Source: Streptomyces sp. WMMC500
Lineage (GTDB): Bacteria; Actinomycetota; Actinomycetes; Streptomycetales; Streptomycetaceae
Assembly (NCBI RefSeq): GCF_027497195.1
Contig: NZ_CP114905.1
Location: 3,582,001 to 3,646,000, forward strand
Direction: 5' to 3'
DNA: 64,000 nucleotides
In this document: positions 7,938 to 16,412 of the stretch, piece after piece
Layout: each line of letters starts with the position of its first letter
Position numbering within the stretch: the first letter of the stretch is position 1
Notes under the pieces: generated by a model
Seen by the model: only the letters and a program-made list of their open reading frames with translations
What the model was told of the DNA's origin: nothing
The model's database searches: none
Translations under genes and position numbers: made by a program

Positions 7938-8105
7938 CTAGTGGGTGTGGGGGGCGTAGCGGCGCAGGGTGCGGTGGGGTGGGAAGGCCCACCGTCCCAG
8001 CTCCGCCGCCGTCCCCGCGTGCACCCTGCAATGCCGGGCCGAGCCGTCCACGGTCGCCGCCTCCACGTCGAGGGCGCGCCACCGGAGCTGCGGGGCGACC
8101 GTCAC
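7938..8105 (-). CDS. Small hypothetical protein or gene remnant
   Basis: A 55-codon frame from a GTG at 8105, downstream of the endonuclease V gene on the same strand. G/C occupies nearly every third position and the composition is protein-like (VTVAPQLRWRALDVEAATVD, then RRYAPHTH at the end). The frame stays open further upstream, so this could be the tail of a decayed gene. I recognise no family, and no good ribosome-binding site is seen. Confidence 0.3.
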   Translation of the reverse strand: MTVAPQLRWRALDVEAATVDGSARHCRVHAGTAAELGRWAFPPHRTLRRYAPHTH

Positions 8106-8212
8106 CGACCCCAGCCCCGCCCGATCGAATTCTCCCGCGCCGCCCGCGACGCCCGCGACGCCGAGCGCGAGGCCGTCGGCGCCGCGCTGCCGGGCGGCGG
8201 GGTCCCGGCCGG

Positions 8213-8893
8213 TCAGGCTTCGGCCAGTGCCCGGCGGCACAGCTTGTCCGCGGCCCTCGTTGTCTCCGGGAGGCGGTACCGCCTCGCCAGGCCGAGCGTG
8301 AACGCGCACGCCTCCTCCGCCCCGACCAGGTGGCCGGCGGAGACGTACACCGGCTTGACACCCGGCTGCGTACGAAGAGCGCGCCCCACCGCCTCCGTCC
8401 CGTCCAGCAGCGGCGCCGACGAACCCCGCTCGGCCCCCGGCTCCTCGCACCGGAAGTACAGGGGGTTCTTCGCCACGCCGAACGACGGAATCCCCGTCAG
8501 CACCCCCAGGTGACTCGCGAGGCCGACGCGGCGGGGGTGGGCGATGCCGTAGCCGTCGCACACGAACACGTCCGGTGGGCCGGCCAGCCCCGACAGCGCC
8601 GCCGCGACCGCGGGAATCTCGCGGAACGCCAGCAGGCCCGGGACGTACGGGAACTCGATCCGCGACACGGCCGTCACCGAGTCGACCACGTCGAGACTCG
8701 CCACATCCAGCACGGCGACCGCCGCGGCGCACACCCCCGCCTCGTCGTCATACGCCACGTCGACCCCGGCCGCCGTCCGCCACCGCGCCGCGTCGCGCAC
8801 GGACTCCGCGCGCACGAGCCCTCGCAACCGCTGCTGCTCCGCCACCGCCTCCTCGACGGTCCGCGGACGCCGCAGCTCCCCGGCCAGCTCCAC
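8213..8893 (-). CDS. nfi: Deoxyinosine-specific endonuclease V
   Basis: A 226-aa protein of the usual Nfi length. Endonuclease V nicks DNA one base 3' of deoxyinosine and related deaminated bases. The metal-binding set is present: the Asp in AGVDVAYDDE (about residue 45), the Glu in RIEFPYVPGLLAFREIPAV, and the Asp in PDVFVCDGYGIAHPRRVGLA. The mismatch-wedge PYVPG and the DNA-contacting H-P-R-R are also kept. It starts at GTG 8893 and follows infA by 82 bp on the same strand, so it may share a transcript with infA and the GNAT gene. Confidence 0.92.
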   Translation of the reverse strand: MELAGELRRPRTVEEAVAEQQRLRGLVRAESVRDAARWRTAAGVDVAYDDEAGVCAAAVAVLDVASLDVVDSVTAVSRIEFPYVPGLLAFREIPAVAAALSGLAGPPDVFVCDGYGIAHPRRVGLASHLGVLTGIPSFGVAKNPLYFRCEEPGAERGSSAPLLDGTEAVGRALRTQPGVKPVYVSAGHLVGAEEACAFTLGLARRYRLPETTRAADKLCRRALAEA

Positions 8894-8975
8894 CCCGTGC
8901 CCCTTCCGTACCGCTCCCCCGCACCGTAGCCGGGCCCCGGCCGCGGAAACGCCACGACCGGGGCCCCGCGACCCG

Positions 8976-9200
8976 CTAGTTGCGGTACCGGAACACGATC
9001 CGGCCGCGCGCCAGGTCGTACGGCGGCAGCTCCACCAGCACCCGGTCCTCCAGATAGATCCTGATGTAGTGCTTGCGCATCTTCCCGCTGATGTGCGCGA
9101 GCACCCGGTGGCCGTTCTCCAGCTCCACGGTGAACATGGCGCTGCGCAGGCACTCGACGACCCGGCCCTCGACCTCGATGACGTTCTTGTCCTTCGTCAT
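8976..9200 (-). CDS. infA: Translation initiation factor IF-1, paralogue
   Basis: A 74-aa S1/OB-fold protein: [20 protein letters not shown], then [20 protein letters not shown] and [14 protein letters not shown]. These are IF-1 signatures; IF-1 sits in the ribosomal A site during initiation. The main streptomycete infA lies in the ribosomal-protein spc region next to rpmJ, whereas this copy lies among unrelated genes. It starts [10 protein letters not shown] rather than the MAKKQGAIEI-like start I recall for the main copy, so I take it as the second IF-1. Its ATG overlaps the stop of the upstream GNAT gene (ATGA), which implies translational coupling. Confidence 0.9.
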   Translation of the reverse strand: MTKDKNVIEVEGRVVECLRSAMFTVELENGHRVLAHISGKMRKHYIRIYLEDRVLVELPPYDLARGRIVFRYRN

Positions 9201-9991
9201 CGGACCAGCTCCAGGTTGCTGCTCACCGGCCGGGCGCCGACGCCCTCGAACAGCGCCGTGGCCGCCCGGTTGGACTCGTGGACCTCGGTCCAGGCCGCGG
9301 TGGTCCCCGCGTGGTGCAGCGTCCCGAGCGCGTGCGCGAGCAGCGCCCGGGCGATGCCGCGGCGCTGCTCACCGGCCCGGACCGCGACGAGCCCGACACG
9401 GGACCGGTTCACCGTCACCACACGGATCAGGCCGAGGTAGCGGTCCGGCCCCGCGGCCACCGCGTACTTCGACGGGTCGACGACGGTGTCGCCCGCGGGG
9501 CGGATGATCACCTCCGCGGGCATCGACTGCCACCACCCGGCGGCCGCCTCGACCTCGTCCCGGATCGTACGGTCCACCGCCCGCAGCAGGCCCTCGTCCG
9601 CCTCACCGGCGGGGACGACCGTCACACCGGCCGGCGGCAGTACGCCGTCGAGCCCCGTGTCCCGCGGGTCGGTCGGCATGACGTACTCCCACTCGCGGCG
9701 CCCGACCGTGAACCCGGCCCGCCGCCAGGCGTCCGTCAGCCCGGTGTCGGCTTCGTCGACCACCGTGTACAGCGGCGCGGGCAGCTCCGGCAGCATCGCC
9801 GCGGCGATGCGGTCGAAGGTGTCCGCGTGCCAGGCGTCGATGCCGACGAACAAACGGCCGTCGGCCCGGTACTCCGCGTACCCGCTGCCGACGACCAGGT
9901 CGTCATCCAGTGCCTGCCATTGCCTGTCCGCAACGCGCGTGATCGTCACCGCGTCGTCGCCCAGGCCGGAGAGAAAAGGTTTCGCGTCCAT
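9197..9991 (-). CDS. GNAT-family N-acetyltransferase
   Basis: A 264-aa protein whose C-terminal half (about 130-260) is a GNAT domain. [20 protein letters not shown] is motif A with the acetyl-CoA pyrophosphate loop Q/RxxGxA, and [22 protein letters not shown] is motif B. The N-terminal half resembles a second, degenerate GNAT lobe. The ATG at 9991 is preceded by GGAGGGAG at about 8 bases. The stop overlaps the infA start by the ATGA arrangement. The substrate is unknown; the tight coupling to an IF-1 gene suggests, without proof, a translation-related target. Confidence 0.85.
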   Translation of the reverse strand: MDAKPFLSGLGDDAVTITRVADRQWQALDDDLVVGSGYAEYRADGRLFVGIDAWHADTFDRIAAAMLPELPAPLYTVVDEADTGLTDAWRRAGFTVGRREWEYVMPTDPRDTGLDGVLPPAGVTVVPAGEADEGLLRAVDRTIRDEVEAAAGWWQSMPAEVIIRPAGDTVVDPSKYAVAAGPDRYLGLIRVVTVNRSRVGLVAVRAGEQRRGIARALLAHALGTLHHAGTTAAWTEVHESNRAATALFEGVGARPVSSNLELVR

Positions 9992-10213
9992 CGGCGTCTC
10001 CCTCCAGGAGTGCCTCGATCTCAGGCGCTCCTGGCGACACCGGACGTCAGCCGCCGGACCGTGACGGGTTGAGGGAGCACCCATGGGTAACTGTGTTCAC
10101 GGGTCTCACCTCCACAAGCCGACTTCACGGTCCACCACGACGGTAGCCGCGGCCCACCGCCCGACTCAAACCCTTTTCCCGCGCTCTACCGCCGGAGCCG
10201 GATGCCGCCGCCC

Positions 10214-10831
10214 TCAGTCGCTCCTGGGCTCCTCGTCGAACTTGATGCTCTTCAGCAGGAACACGAGGTGCTGTGCGTACGTGTCCCAGTGGTCCAGATC
10301 CGGCGTCTGGAAGGCGACCACGACGATCTCCTCACGGCCGCCAGACAACTCCCGGGGCACCGGTATGTACGCCTGGAGTTCGCCGACCGGCACCACGGCA
10401 CCGCCCTCGGCGGCGGACCGCTCCCCCTCCACCGGCAGGTCGATCTGTCGTGCGAAGACGGACGCCGGCCCGCAGGGCAAGTCGAACGGCTTGGCGGCTG
10501 TCGCATCGTCCTCGGGGTCACGCAGCCCATGCGGGAGTCCTCGCGAGGCGAGGTGAGCGTCGCCGTAGGCGAGAGGCTGCGCAGCCACGAGCAGCATGCC
10601 GAACCGCGACTGGTCCCCCTCCCCGCGCCAGTAGGCCCCCGCGTACATGGCGCCGAGTGCTCTCAGTGCCGTGGACCACTGGTGCAGTTGAAGCGTTTGG
10701 TTCTCCGCTTCGTCGCCCGCCACTTCCATCGCAGCCGCAGGGCCGGCCACAAACTCACGGGTCTCGGCCAGAGTCAGCCCGACAGGTATCCGGCTATAGC
10801 CCGCAGGAACCTCGAAGGTCATCAATGCCAT
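10214..10831 (-). CDS. Hypothetical protein, last gene of the T7SS-substrate cluster
   Basis: A 205-aa protein with no signal peptide or membrane segment. I recognise no family. It looks like a compact soluble alpha/beta protein with LQAYIPVPREL, EEIVVVAFQTPDLDHWDTYA and a C-terminal LVFLLKSIKFDEEP. The ATG at 10831 is chosen because GAGGG lies about 9 bases upstream; the next ATG (10822) would also fit. It starts 11 bases after the membrane-protein gene. Downstream position next to a putative type VII-secreted protein would suit an immunity or accessory protein, but nothing in the sequence proves it. Confidence 0.75.
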   Translation of the reverse strand: MALMTFEVPAGYSRIPVGLTLAETREFVAGPAAAMEVAGDEAENQTLQLHQWSTALRALGAMYAGAYWRGEGDQSRFGMLLVAAQPLAYGDAHLASRGLPHGLRDPEDDATAAKPFDLPCGPASVFARQIDLPVEGERSAAEGGAVVPVGELQAYIPVPRELSGGREEIVVVAFQTPDLDHWDTYAQHLVFLLKSIKFDEEPRSD

Positions 10832-10842
10832 GAGACACGCCC

Positions 10843-11436
10843 TCAATCTCCGTTACTGGGCGGCGGGGGCGGAATGAACCCCCGCTCAACCGCCTGCTGC
10901 AGCTCAAACGTCTCCACCGTCTGCTGATACCTCCTGAGACGCTTACTGGGCAGCCACGGAGAAATAACTCCAGCCAGCACCAGCGGACCGCCAACAAGTA
11001 GGATCGGGGCGACAACTGCCGCGTTGTCGCGATTGGGCCACACGACAATGACGATCAGTGCGGCCAAAACTGCGGAAAGGTGCAAGAGTGACCTCTTGTC
11101 CCGAAAAGCCGCCACGGCGTAACGAGCCCATGCCGCTTCCAGTGGCTCGATACGGGGACCCATGTGCTCAGGCAGTTGAAACCGGGGTTGCTGACGCCCC
11201 CACCTTCCATGCGTCCGAAAGTAATTCACGGACCACTCAGCTCTGTGACGCGCATGTTCTCGATCGTCGCGCTCGAAGACAAGTCGTGTTGTGCCTCGTC
11301 CAGGAATAACGCGAACAAGCGTGTACCCGAATTCGTATCCCACATCGGCCATCTTCGGGGCGTCCCAACCGGCACCAGTTACGATGGACACGCTCGAGCG
11401 CCCGTCGAAATGGGCGATGATTTCTCTGTCATCCAT
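10843..11436 (-). CDS. Small membrane protein of the T7SS-substrate cluster
   Basis: A 197-aa protein. The first 110 residues are soluble, with DREIIAHFDGRSSVSIVTGA and LVFERDDREHARH. Two membrane segments follow: LLHLSAVLAALIVIVVW (about 117-133) and AAVVAPILLVGGPLVLAGVI (about 140-160). The tail is basic, then proline-rich (FIPPPPPSNGD). The start has GGAGG 9 bases upstream and lies 21 bases from the stop of the putative secreted-protein gene. G/C at third positions is visibly lower than in most of the window, suggesting more recent acquisition. It may protect against, or help place, the upstream gene's product. Confidence 0.8.
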   Translation of the reverse strand: MDDREIIAHFDGRSSVSIVTGAGWDAPKMADVGYEFGYTLVRVIPGRGTTRLVFERDDREHARHRAEWSVNYFRTHGRWGRQQPRFQLPEHMGPRIEPLEAAWARYAVAAFRDKRSLLHLSAVLAALIVIVVWPNRDNAAVVAPILLVGGPLVLAGVISPWLPSKRLRRYQQTVETFELQQAVERGFIPPPPPSNGD

Positions 11437-11457
11437 ATCTCATCGCCTCCAGTCAGG

Positions 11458-12693
11458 TCAGGAAGAATTCCAAGCATTCTCTACCGCGACGAGCATGACG
11501 CCGGCCCCGGCGGGGAGAAACATTTGCGCCTTCTGCCGGTTCCCTTCGGGGACGAAGTTTTGAAATACCTTCGGATTCGCCCCGAGCCCAGCCCACGAGT
11601 CAGCCAGTCCGAGCAGGGAGGCGCCCCTCGCGTGCTGACTATCTGCAATGGCCCGCCCGGTATTCCCCACAAACCGCACGTTCGCACCGAACGGGATTGC
11701 GCCCACCACATCCTGCGCCAACGTGCGATCTGAGACGTCGGCCCCTGCAATCCGGGCGAGACCGTGCGCAGCGAGGGCAACGGTTGCCGTACCTGCCGAC
11801 ACGTTGCCGAAAGCGCCGGCAACCACTGCGAGGTGTGGAACCTTGGTCATCCCGGCAACGGTGTACAGCACTGCGGAGATAGCCCCGGAAACTGCGCTGA
11901 TGGCCGCGAACACATCTCCGACCGCAGCGATGTTGGCCGCATGGTCCTCCACCCACTGGGTGACATCGTCCGCGAGCTTGGCGATGCCCTCAGTCACCGT
12001 CTCCAGGTACTCGCCGAACGAGCCGGACAGATCGCTGATGGTGTCGCCGATCTTGTCGAACAGTCCAGGCTCGTCCGGGGCGATCTCCATCGCGCCGCGG
12101 AGGCGGTTCGCGACCGCGTGTCCTTCCGCCCGGTAGTCGTCGGCCAGCGAACGAGCGCGGCGGCGTACGTCTTCCAGCCGCACGGACGCGTCGTCGACCG
12201 CGCCCTGCGCCTCCCGGCGCTGCTCCTCCTCGCGGGCCCGATCTGGCTTGTCCCCTGCCGTGCTGGCTTGCCGGTACCGGTCCGGGGAGCCGCTGCCCGA
12301 GGGCTCGTCGTCATCGGTGGCCGAGTCCAGTCGGCGCAGTGCGTTACTCAGCTCGCGCTCGGCGTCCTCGGCCTCCCGCTCCAACTGGCGCGCCGTCGCC
12401 TGCTGGACACGCATGTACTCGGCCCAGCCCTCCAGGGCCGTGGCGGCCATGCCGAACGAGTCACGGGCCTCGTCCATCTTGGGCCGGAAGTCGTCCTCGA
12501 ACTTCTCGCGGAACGCCTCCGCCGCCTTTCCCTTCCAGTCCCCCGGCCCGGTGCCGTGCAGCACGTGGGATATCTCCGACAGCGCCCGCGCCGTCCGCCG
12601 CACCACCCCGGCGACGTTCTCGGCCCCGCGCAGGTCCCCCGGGCAGGGCATGAACCCGAGGGAGGAGAAGTCGGCCGGCCGTAACGCACTCAT
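11458..12693 (-). CDS. Putative type VII-secreted protein with N-terminal WXG-like domain
   Basis: A 411-aa protein. Residues 1-110 resemble the putative T7SS signal domain: FMPCPGDLRGAENVAGVV, then GDWKGKAAEAFREKFEDDF, in which WKG stands in the WXG turn of a helical hairpin. A charged coiled-coil stretch (about 100-215) has many Glu/Arg/Gln. A helical Ala/Gly/Val-rich middle follows (about 245-330), including AISAVSGAISAVLYTVAGM. The short C-terminal part (about 330-411) has no toxin motif I recognise. The last ~150 codons use far more A/T at third positions than the first 250, so the C-terminus looks exchanged. The ATG overlaps the stop of the upstream WXG100-like gene (ATGA). Confidence 0.8.
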   Translation of the reverse strand: MSALRPADFSSLGFMPCPGDLRGAENVAGVVRRTARALSEISHVLHGTGPGDWKGKAAEAFREKFEDDFRPKMDEARDSFGMAATALEGWAEYMRVQQATARQLEREAEDAERELSNALRRLDSATDDDEPSGSGSPDRYRQASTAGDKPDRAREEEQRREAQGAVDDASVRLEDVRRRARSLADDYRAEGHAVANRLRGAMEIAPDEPGLFDKIGDTISDLSGSFGEYLETVTEGIAKLADDVTQWVEDHAANIAAVGDVFAAISAVSGAISAVLYTVAGMTKVPHLAVVAGAFGNVSAGTATVALAAHGLARIAGADVSDRTLAQDVVGAIPFGANVRFVGNTGRAIADSQHARGASLLGLADSWAGLGANPKVFQNFVPEGNRQKAQMFLPAGAGVMLVAVENAWNSS

Positions 12694-13004
12694 GCACGTC
12701 CCCCGCCGGCCTGGGAGCGCGATCGCGGGAGGGCGTCGGCAAGCTCACCGTCCACCCGTCGAAACTCCTGCTTGACCTTCAGCAGGGCCTCCGACGCGGC
12801 ATCGGAGAACTTCTCGATCTGCCCGATGCCGTACGACCACTCGTCCCCGAACTCATCCATTCGACGGGCCAGCGCGTCCACGCCCATGGACCAGCCGTCG
12901 ACCTCCTCCATCTCCCGGCCCGGCCGCTTCATCAGCTCCGATATGCGCTCGATGTTTCGCCGGACCCGGTCGAGGGTCTCCATGTCCACGTACAGATCGC
13001 TCAC
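12690..13004 (-). CDS. WXG100/ESAT-6-like protein
   Basis: A 104-aa helical protein of the size of type VII secretion partners. It has amphipathic N-terminal helices (METLDRVRRNIERISELMKR), a turn near GDEWSYGIGQIEKF with W-x-x-G rather than strict WXG, and a C-terminal helix. It starts at GTG 13004 after GAGGAGGG, and overlaps the next gene by 4 bases. WXG100 proteins usually form heterodimers with, or escort, the neighbouring larger substrate. The family call rests on size, helicity and context. Confidence 0.7.
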   Translation of the reverse strand: MSDLYVDMETLDRVRRNIERISELMKRPGREMEEVDGWSMGVDALARRMDEFGDEWSYGIGQIEKFSDAASEALLKVKQEFRRVDGELADALPRSRSQAGGGRA

Positions 13005-13022
13005 GTGCCCTCCTCACGCGCG

Positions 13023-14111
13023 TCAGCGGACGATGGACTGGATCTCGTCGACCTCCAGCTCGGTGGTCGCGCCGAAGGAACCGTCGGGCAGGTCGCCGCC
13101 CGTGTCGCCGGAGCCTTCCCATTCGATGGACCAGGTGATCGTGGCCCGGAACGGATAGGTCTCACCGTCCGGCGTGGCACGCAGGTAGGTCAGCCCGCAC
13201 GGCGGAGTCTCCTCGGCCGACCCCGGAGAGTACGGGGTGCCGATGGAACCGTCGTCGTTGATGGGGCAGGTGCCCGAGGAGGGATGCAACTCGGCATCGT
13301 CGGTGCCGGGATCGATGGTGAGCGAGACGGGGGTGGCGGTGGTTCTGGCCCAGAGTTGCAGCACCGGAACTTCGGCGGTGACCGAGACGGGTTCGAAGGT
13401 GGCGGCGTCCAGCCAGGCCCAGGTGGGGAGGTTCACCTTCTGCGCGTTCTCCGCGTCGGGCTTGAGGCTGATCTCGGTGTCCGGCACGCGAATACGGTCG
13501 TACGCAAGCCCTGCGAGGATCTCCGGCGTGACGGCATTCTCGTACTGGGCCGGCGGCGGATCGCCCCTGTCCACCCAGAAGGGCCCGTCATCGCACTCCA
13601 GCGCGCCAGGGACCCCTGCGCCGCCCTCCGGGACAAAGCCGTCCCACCAGTAACCGTCGTCGGACTTCGCCATGTTGAAGTCCTCGTAAGTACCGGGCTG
13701 ATCGCCACCGTTAACGTACTTGTCCCGCTGCTGGGCGTCCCACTGGTACCCGGTGGACTCCGCGGCCCAGATGTCCTCCATCTTCTTCTTGAGTTGCTTG
13801 GGCGTGTAAAGCGGCGCGTACCAGCACGGCGGCGGCGACCAGTCCCCCACCGGTTCCAACGCCCCACCGGACCCACCGGAGCCGCCCCCGGCCCCGTTCT
13901 CCGACTCGTCGATCACGACCCCGCCGGCCTCCGCGTGCAGCACCTGCCCCGCGGCATCCCCGTCGGCATGTGCACCATCGTCGCCATTTCCCGCGCCGAC
14001 GTCGGCACCATCCGGCGTCTCATCGGCAAAGGCAGAAAGCGGCTGTGCAACCAGCACGCCCGACATGCATAGCGCGACCACGACCCCGCGTAAGGACCTC
14101 ACGGCTGGCAT
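13023..14111 (-). CDS. Secreted protein of the T7SS-substrate cluster, unknown function
   Basis: A 362-aa protein with a Sec signal peptide (VRSLRGVVVALCMSGVLVA, cleavage probably near SAFA-DE). An acidic, Gly-rich linker runs to about residue 85. The mature domain is rich in Trp, Pro and Cys: WSPPPCWYAPLYTPKQL, DDGYWWDGFVPEG, and a C-terminal beta-rich half ending FRATITWSIEWEG. Four or more Cys could form disulfides outside the cell. It overlaps the upstream lipoprotein gene by 13 bases and lies 18 bases before the WXG100-like gene. I recognise no enzyme motif. Confidence 0.8.
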   Translation of the reverse strand: MPAVRSLRGVVVALCMSGVLVAQPLSAFADETPDGADVGAGNGDDGAHADGDAAGQVLHAEAGGVVIDESENGAGGGSGGSGGALEPVGDWSPPPCWYAPLYTPKQLKKKMEDIWAAESTGYQWDAQQRDKYVNGGDQPGTYEDFNMAKSDDGYWWDGFVPEGGAGVPGALECDDGPFWVDRGDPPPAQYENAVTPEILAGLAYDRIRVPDTEISLKPDAENAQKVNLPTWAWLDAATFEPVSVTAEVPVLQLWARTTATPVSLTIDPGTDDAELHPSSGTCPINDDGSIGTPYSPGSAEETPPCGLTYLRATPDGETYPFRATITWSIEWEGSGDTGGDLPDGSFGATTELEVDEIQSIVR

Positions 14112-14752
14112 TGCGCCGCCCCCCTGTCCGATACGACCTGCTCAGTAACCCACACACCGTCATCGTTCTTGCGCAGCTTGGTGTTGTAGACGAGGTAGCT
14201 GTCCTTGGTCACGGGTGTGTGGGCCACTTTGCCGGTCTCCAAGGACTTGTTGTATGCCTTGCCCTGGTCTTCGCAGTAGATGAGCGTGGCGGTCCCGTCG
14301 TCGTTGATCTCCACCTGCTCGCCATAGAAGCGGTACGTTCCAGTCGTCCGAGACTTCTCGTCCACGAACAGTTGGGCGTACCGCTCCGCTTCGGCGGCAG
14401 CCTCGCCCTCGGAGTAGAAGCCCACGGCTTCGTGTGCCGGATCCTGCTCGGCAATGGCCACATCGATCGCCTTGATGTAGCCCTCCCCATCCCGCAGCAC
14501 CGCGTCCTTGTCCGGATCGCCGGTCTTCGACCACTCGAACTCGTACTTCACATCCGCCGGCAGCTTGATCTCCGGTCTGCCCGCCGCCTCCTCCGGAGCG
14601 CTCGGCGAGGGCGACTCCTCCCCCTTGTCCGCGCCTTGGATCTTGTCGTCCGGCTTGGCATCGCCGTCCTCGTCGCTGCCGCAGGCGGTCAGCAGCAGGC
14701 TCAGCGCGGCAGTGGCCGCCAAGGCGGCAGCGGAAAAGACGCGGGGGGACAC
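14099..14752 (-). CDS. Lipoprotein, first gene of the T7SS-substrate cluster
   Basis: A 217-aa lipoprotein. The GTG at 14752 is chosen because GGGAG lies 6 bases upstream and the signal then begins directly: VSPRVFSAAALAATAALSLL, followed by LTAC with lipobox Cys24. The mature part is acidic at first, then has a globular domain with KYEFEWSKTGDPDKDAVLRD and YRFYGEQVEINDDGTATLIY, resembling a small NTF2/SnoaL-like or LppX-like fold, unproven. It opens a minus-strand run of six closely spaced genes that ends at 10214. TATCGT at 14777-14772 may be its -10 box. Confidence 0.85.
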   Translation of the reverse strand: MSPRVFSAAALAATAALSLLLTACGSDEDGDAKPDDKIQGADKGEESPSPSAPEEAAGRPEIKLPADVKYEFEWSKTGDPDKDAVLRDGEGYIKAIDVAIAEQDPAHEAVGFYSEGEAAAEAERYAQLFVDEKSRTTGTYRFYGEQVEINDDGTATLIYCEDQGKAYNKSLETGKVAHTPVTKDSYLVYNTKLRKNDDGVWVTEQVVSDRGAAQCQP

Positions 14753-14967
14753 GATCAACTCCCGTTGGGTGACGATACGTTCGGGAGCCGACGCTATAGG
14801 AGCCGCCGCAACGTTCACCACCCCCTCTTTCGGGGCTGTGGGTAACTCCCCGCGCCGACGCATTCCCCCACCGCTCTCATCAGGCAAATGGAATTCCACT
14901 CCCCCCGCCCCCAAGGCAGGTTGCCTGAACAGGCACACTCCCGCCCACGCCAATGCCCCACGCCAAA

Positions 14968-14999
14968 GGCCCCGGTCCGCCTTGCGGCGGGCCGGGGCC
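14968..14999 (-). terminator. Terminator downstream of tuf
   Basis: Two 14-base arms (14968-14981, 14986-14999) pair with a single mismatch around a TTGC loop, 21 bases after the tuf stop. There is no U-tract, as is common in streptomycetes. Confidence 0.75.
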
Positions 15000-15020
15000 C
15001 CGGGAATGCGTGCCGTCAGG

Positions 15021-16214
15021 TCACTTGAGGATCTTCGTGACCTGGCCGGCGCCCACCGTCCGGCCACCCTCGCGGATGGCGAACTTCAGGCCCTCCTCCA
15101 TGGCGATGGGCTGGATCAGCTCCACCTTCATGTCGGTGTTGTCGCCCGGCATGACCATCTCCGTGCCCTCGGGGAGGTGCACGACGCCGGTCACGTCGGT
15201 GGTGCGGAAGTAGAACTGCGGGCGGTAGTTGTTGAAGAACGGGGTGTGCCGACCGCCCTCGTCCTTCGACAGGATGTACGCCGTCGCCTCGAACTCGGTG
15301 TGCGGGGTGACGGTGCCCGGCTTGATGATGACCTGGCCGCGCTCGACGTCCTCGCGCTTGATGCCGCGGAGGAGGAGACCGACGTTCTCACCGGCCTGGC
15401 CCTCGTCCAGCAGCTTGCGGAACATCTCGATGCCCGTGACCGTGGTCTTGGTCGTCTCTTCCTTGATGCCGATGATCGCGACTTCCTCGTTCACCTTGAG
15501 GATGCCGCGCTCGATACGGCCGGTGACGACGGTTCCACGACCGGTGATCGTGAAGACGTCCTCGATCGGCATCAGGAACGGCTTGTCGATCTCGCGGACC
15601 GGCTCCGGGATGGACTCGTCGACGGCCTTCATCAGGTCGAGGACGGTCTTGCCCCACTCGGCGTCGCCCTCCAGCGCCTTCAGCGCGGAGACCTTGACGA
15701 CCGGGACGTCGTCGCCCGGGAACTCGTACTCGGAGAGAAGCTCACGGACCTCGAGCTCGACGAGCTCCATGATCTCCTCGTCGTCCACCATGTCGGCCTT
15801 GTTCAGCGCGACGACGATGTACGGCACGCCGACCTGGCGCGCGAGCAGCACGTGCTCCTTGGTCTGCGGCATCGGGCCGTCGGTGGCGGCGACCACGAGG
15901 ATCGCGCCGTCCATCTGGGCGGCACCGGTGATCATGTTCTTGATGTAGTCCGCGTGACCGGGGCAGTCGACGTGCGCGTAGTGCCGCGACTCGGTCTGGT
16001 ACTCGACGTGCGCGATGGAGATCGTGATACCGCGCTGCTTCTCTTCCGGAGCCTTGTCGATCTGGTCGAAGGCCGAAGCCTCGTTCAGGTCCGGGTAAGC
16101 GTCGTGCAGCACCTTGGTGATCGCCGCGGTAAGAGTGGTCTTGCCGTGGTCGATGTGACCGATGGTGCCGATGTTGACGTGCGGCTTAGTCCGCTCGAAC
16201 TTCGCCTTCGCCAC
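15021..16214 (-). CDS. tuf: Elongation factor Tu
   Basis: A 397-aa EF-Tu, the GTPase that delivers aminoacyl-tRNA to the ribosome. The G motifs are intact: GHIDHGKT (P-loop), DCPGHADY (G3) and NKADM (G4). Domains 2 and 3 follow with [12 protein letters not shown] and the conserved end [10 protein letters not shown]. It starts at GTG 16214 with GGAGG 6 bases upstream. It is the last gene of the rpsL-rpsG-fusA-tuf (str) operon, about 200 bp after fusA, with a hairpin in the gap that could reduce read-through and a strong terminator behind it. This is the tuf1 position of streptomycetes. Confidence 0.98.
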   Translation of the reverse strand: MAKAKFERTKPHVNIGTIGHIDHGKTTLTAAITKVLHDAYPDLNEASAFDQIDKAPEEKQRGITISIAHVEYQTESRHYAHVDCPGHADYIKNMITGAAQMDGAILVVAATDGPMPQTKEHVLLARQVGVPYIVVALNKADMVDDEEIMELVELEVRELLSEYEFPGDDVPVVKVSALKALEGDAEWGKTVLDLMKAVDESIPEPVREIDKPFLMPIEDVFTITGRGTVVTGRIERGILKVNEEVAIIGIKEETTKTTVTGIEMFRKLLDEGQAGENVGLLLRGIKREDVERGQVIIKPGTVTPHTEFEATAYILSKDEGGRHTPFFNNYRPQFYFRTTDVTGVVHLPEGTEMVMPGDNTDMKVELIQPIAMEEGLKFAIREGGRTVGAGQVTKILK

Positions 16215-16347
16215 TGGGGTCCTCCTGTGGACTGGTGCTGTACGCCCCCCGCCTTCTACGGAGGGGTTCAGGTGGTCGTTCCGAACCGGTCAGGACCCCT
16301 AGGGGGATGCCCTTGACCCGTTCGCCTGTGGTCGGCGGCCGGGGCTC

Positions 16348-16377
16348 CCGCCGCAGATCCCGGAGGATCTGCGGCGG
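16348..16377 (-). terminator. Hairpin between fusA and tuf
   Basis: A perfect 13-bp inverted repeat (16348-16360 and 16365-16377) with a CGGA loop lies 36 bases after the fusA stop. No U-tract is present. It may terminate part of the str transcripts or stabilise the processed fusA 3' end. tuf then has about 130 bp for its own promoter, including the palindrome CCCCTAGGGG near 16297. Confidence 0.65.
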
Positions 16378-16412
16378 TATACCCCGTATGCCGTTTGCTA
16401 CAGCCTACGGCT

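Noticed and set aside
11458..12693. Naming a specific toxin for the 411-aa protein
   Set aside because: No nuclease, deaminase, ADP-ribosyltransferase or other toxin motif is visible in the short C-terminus.
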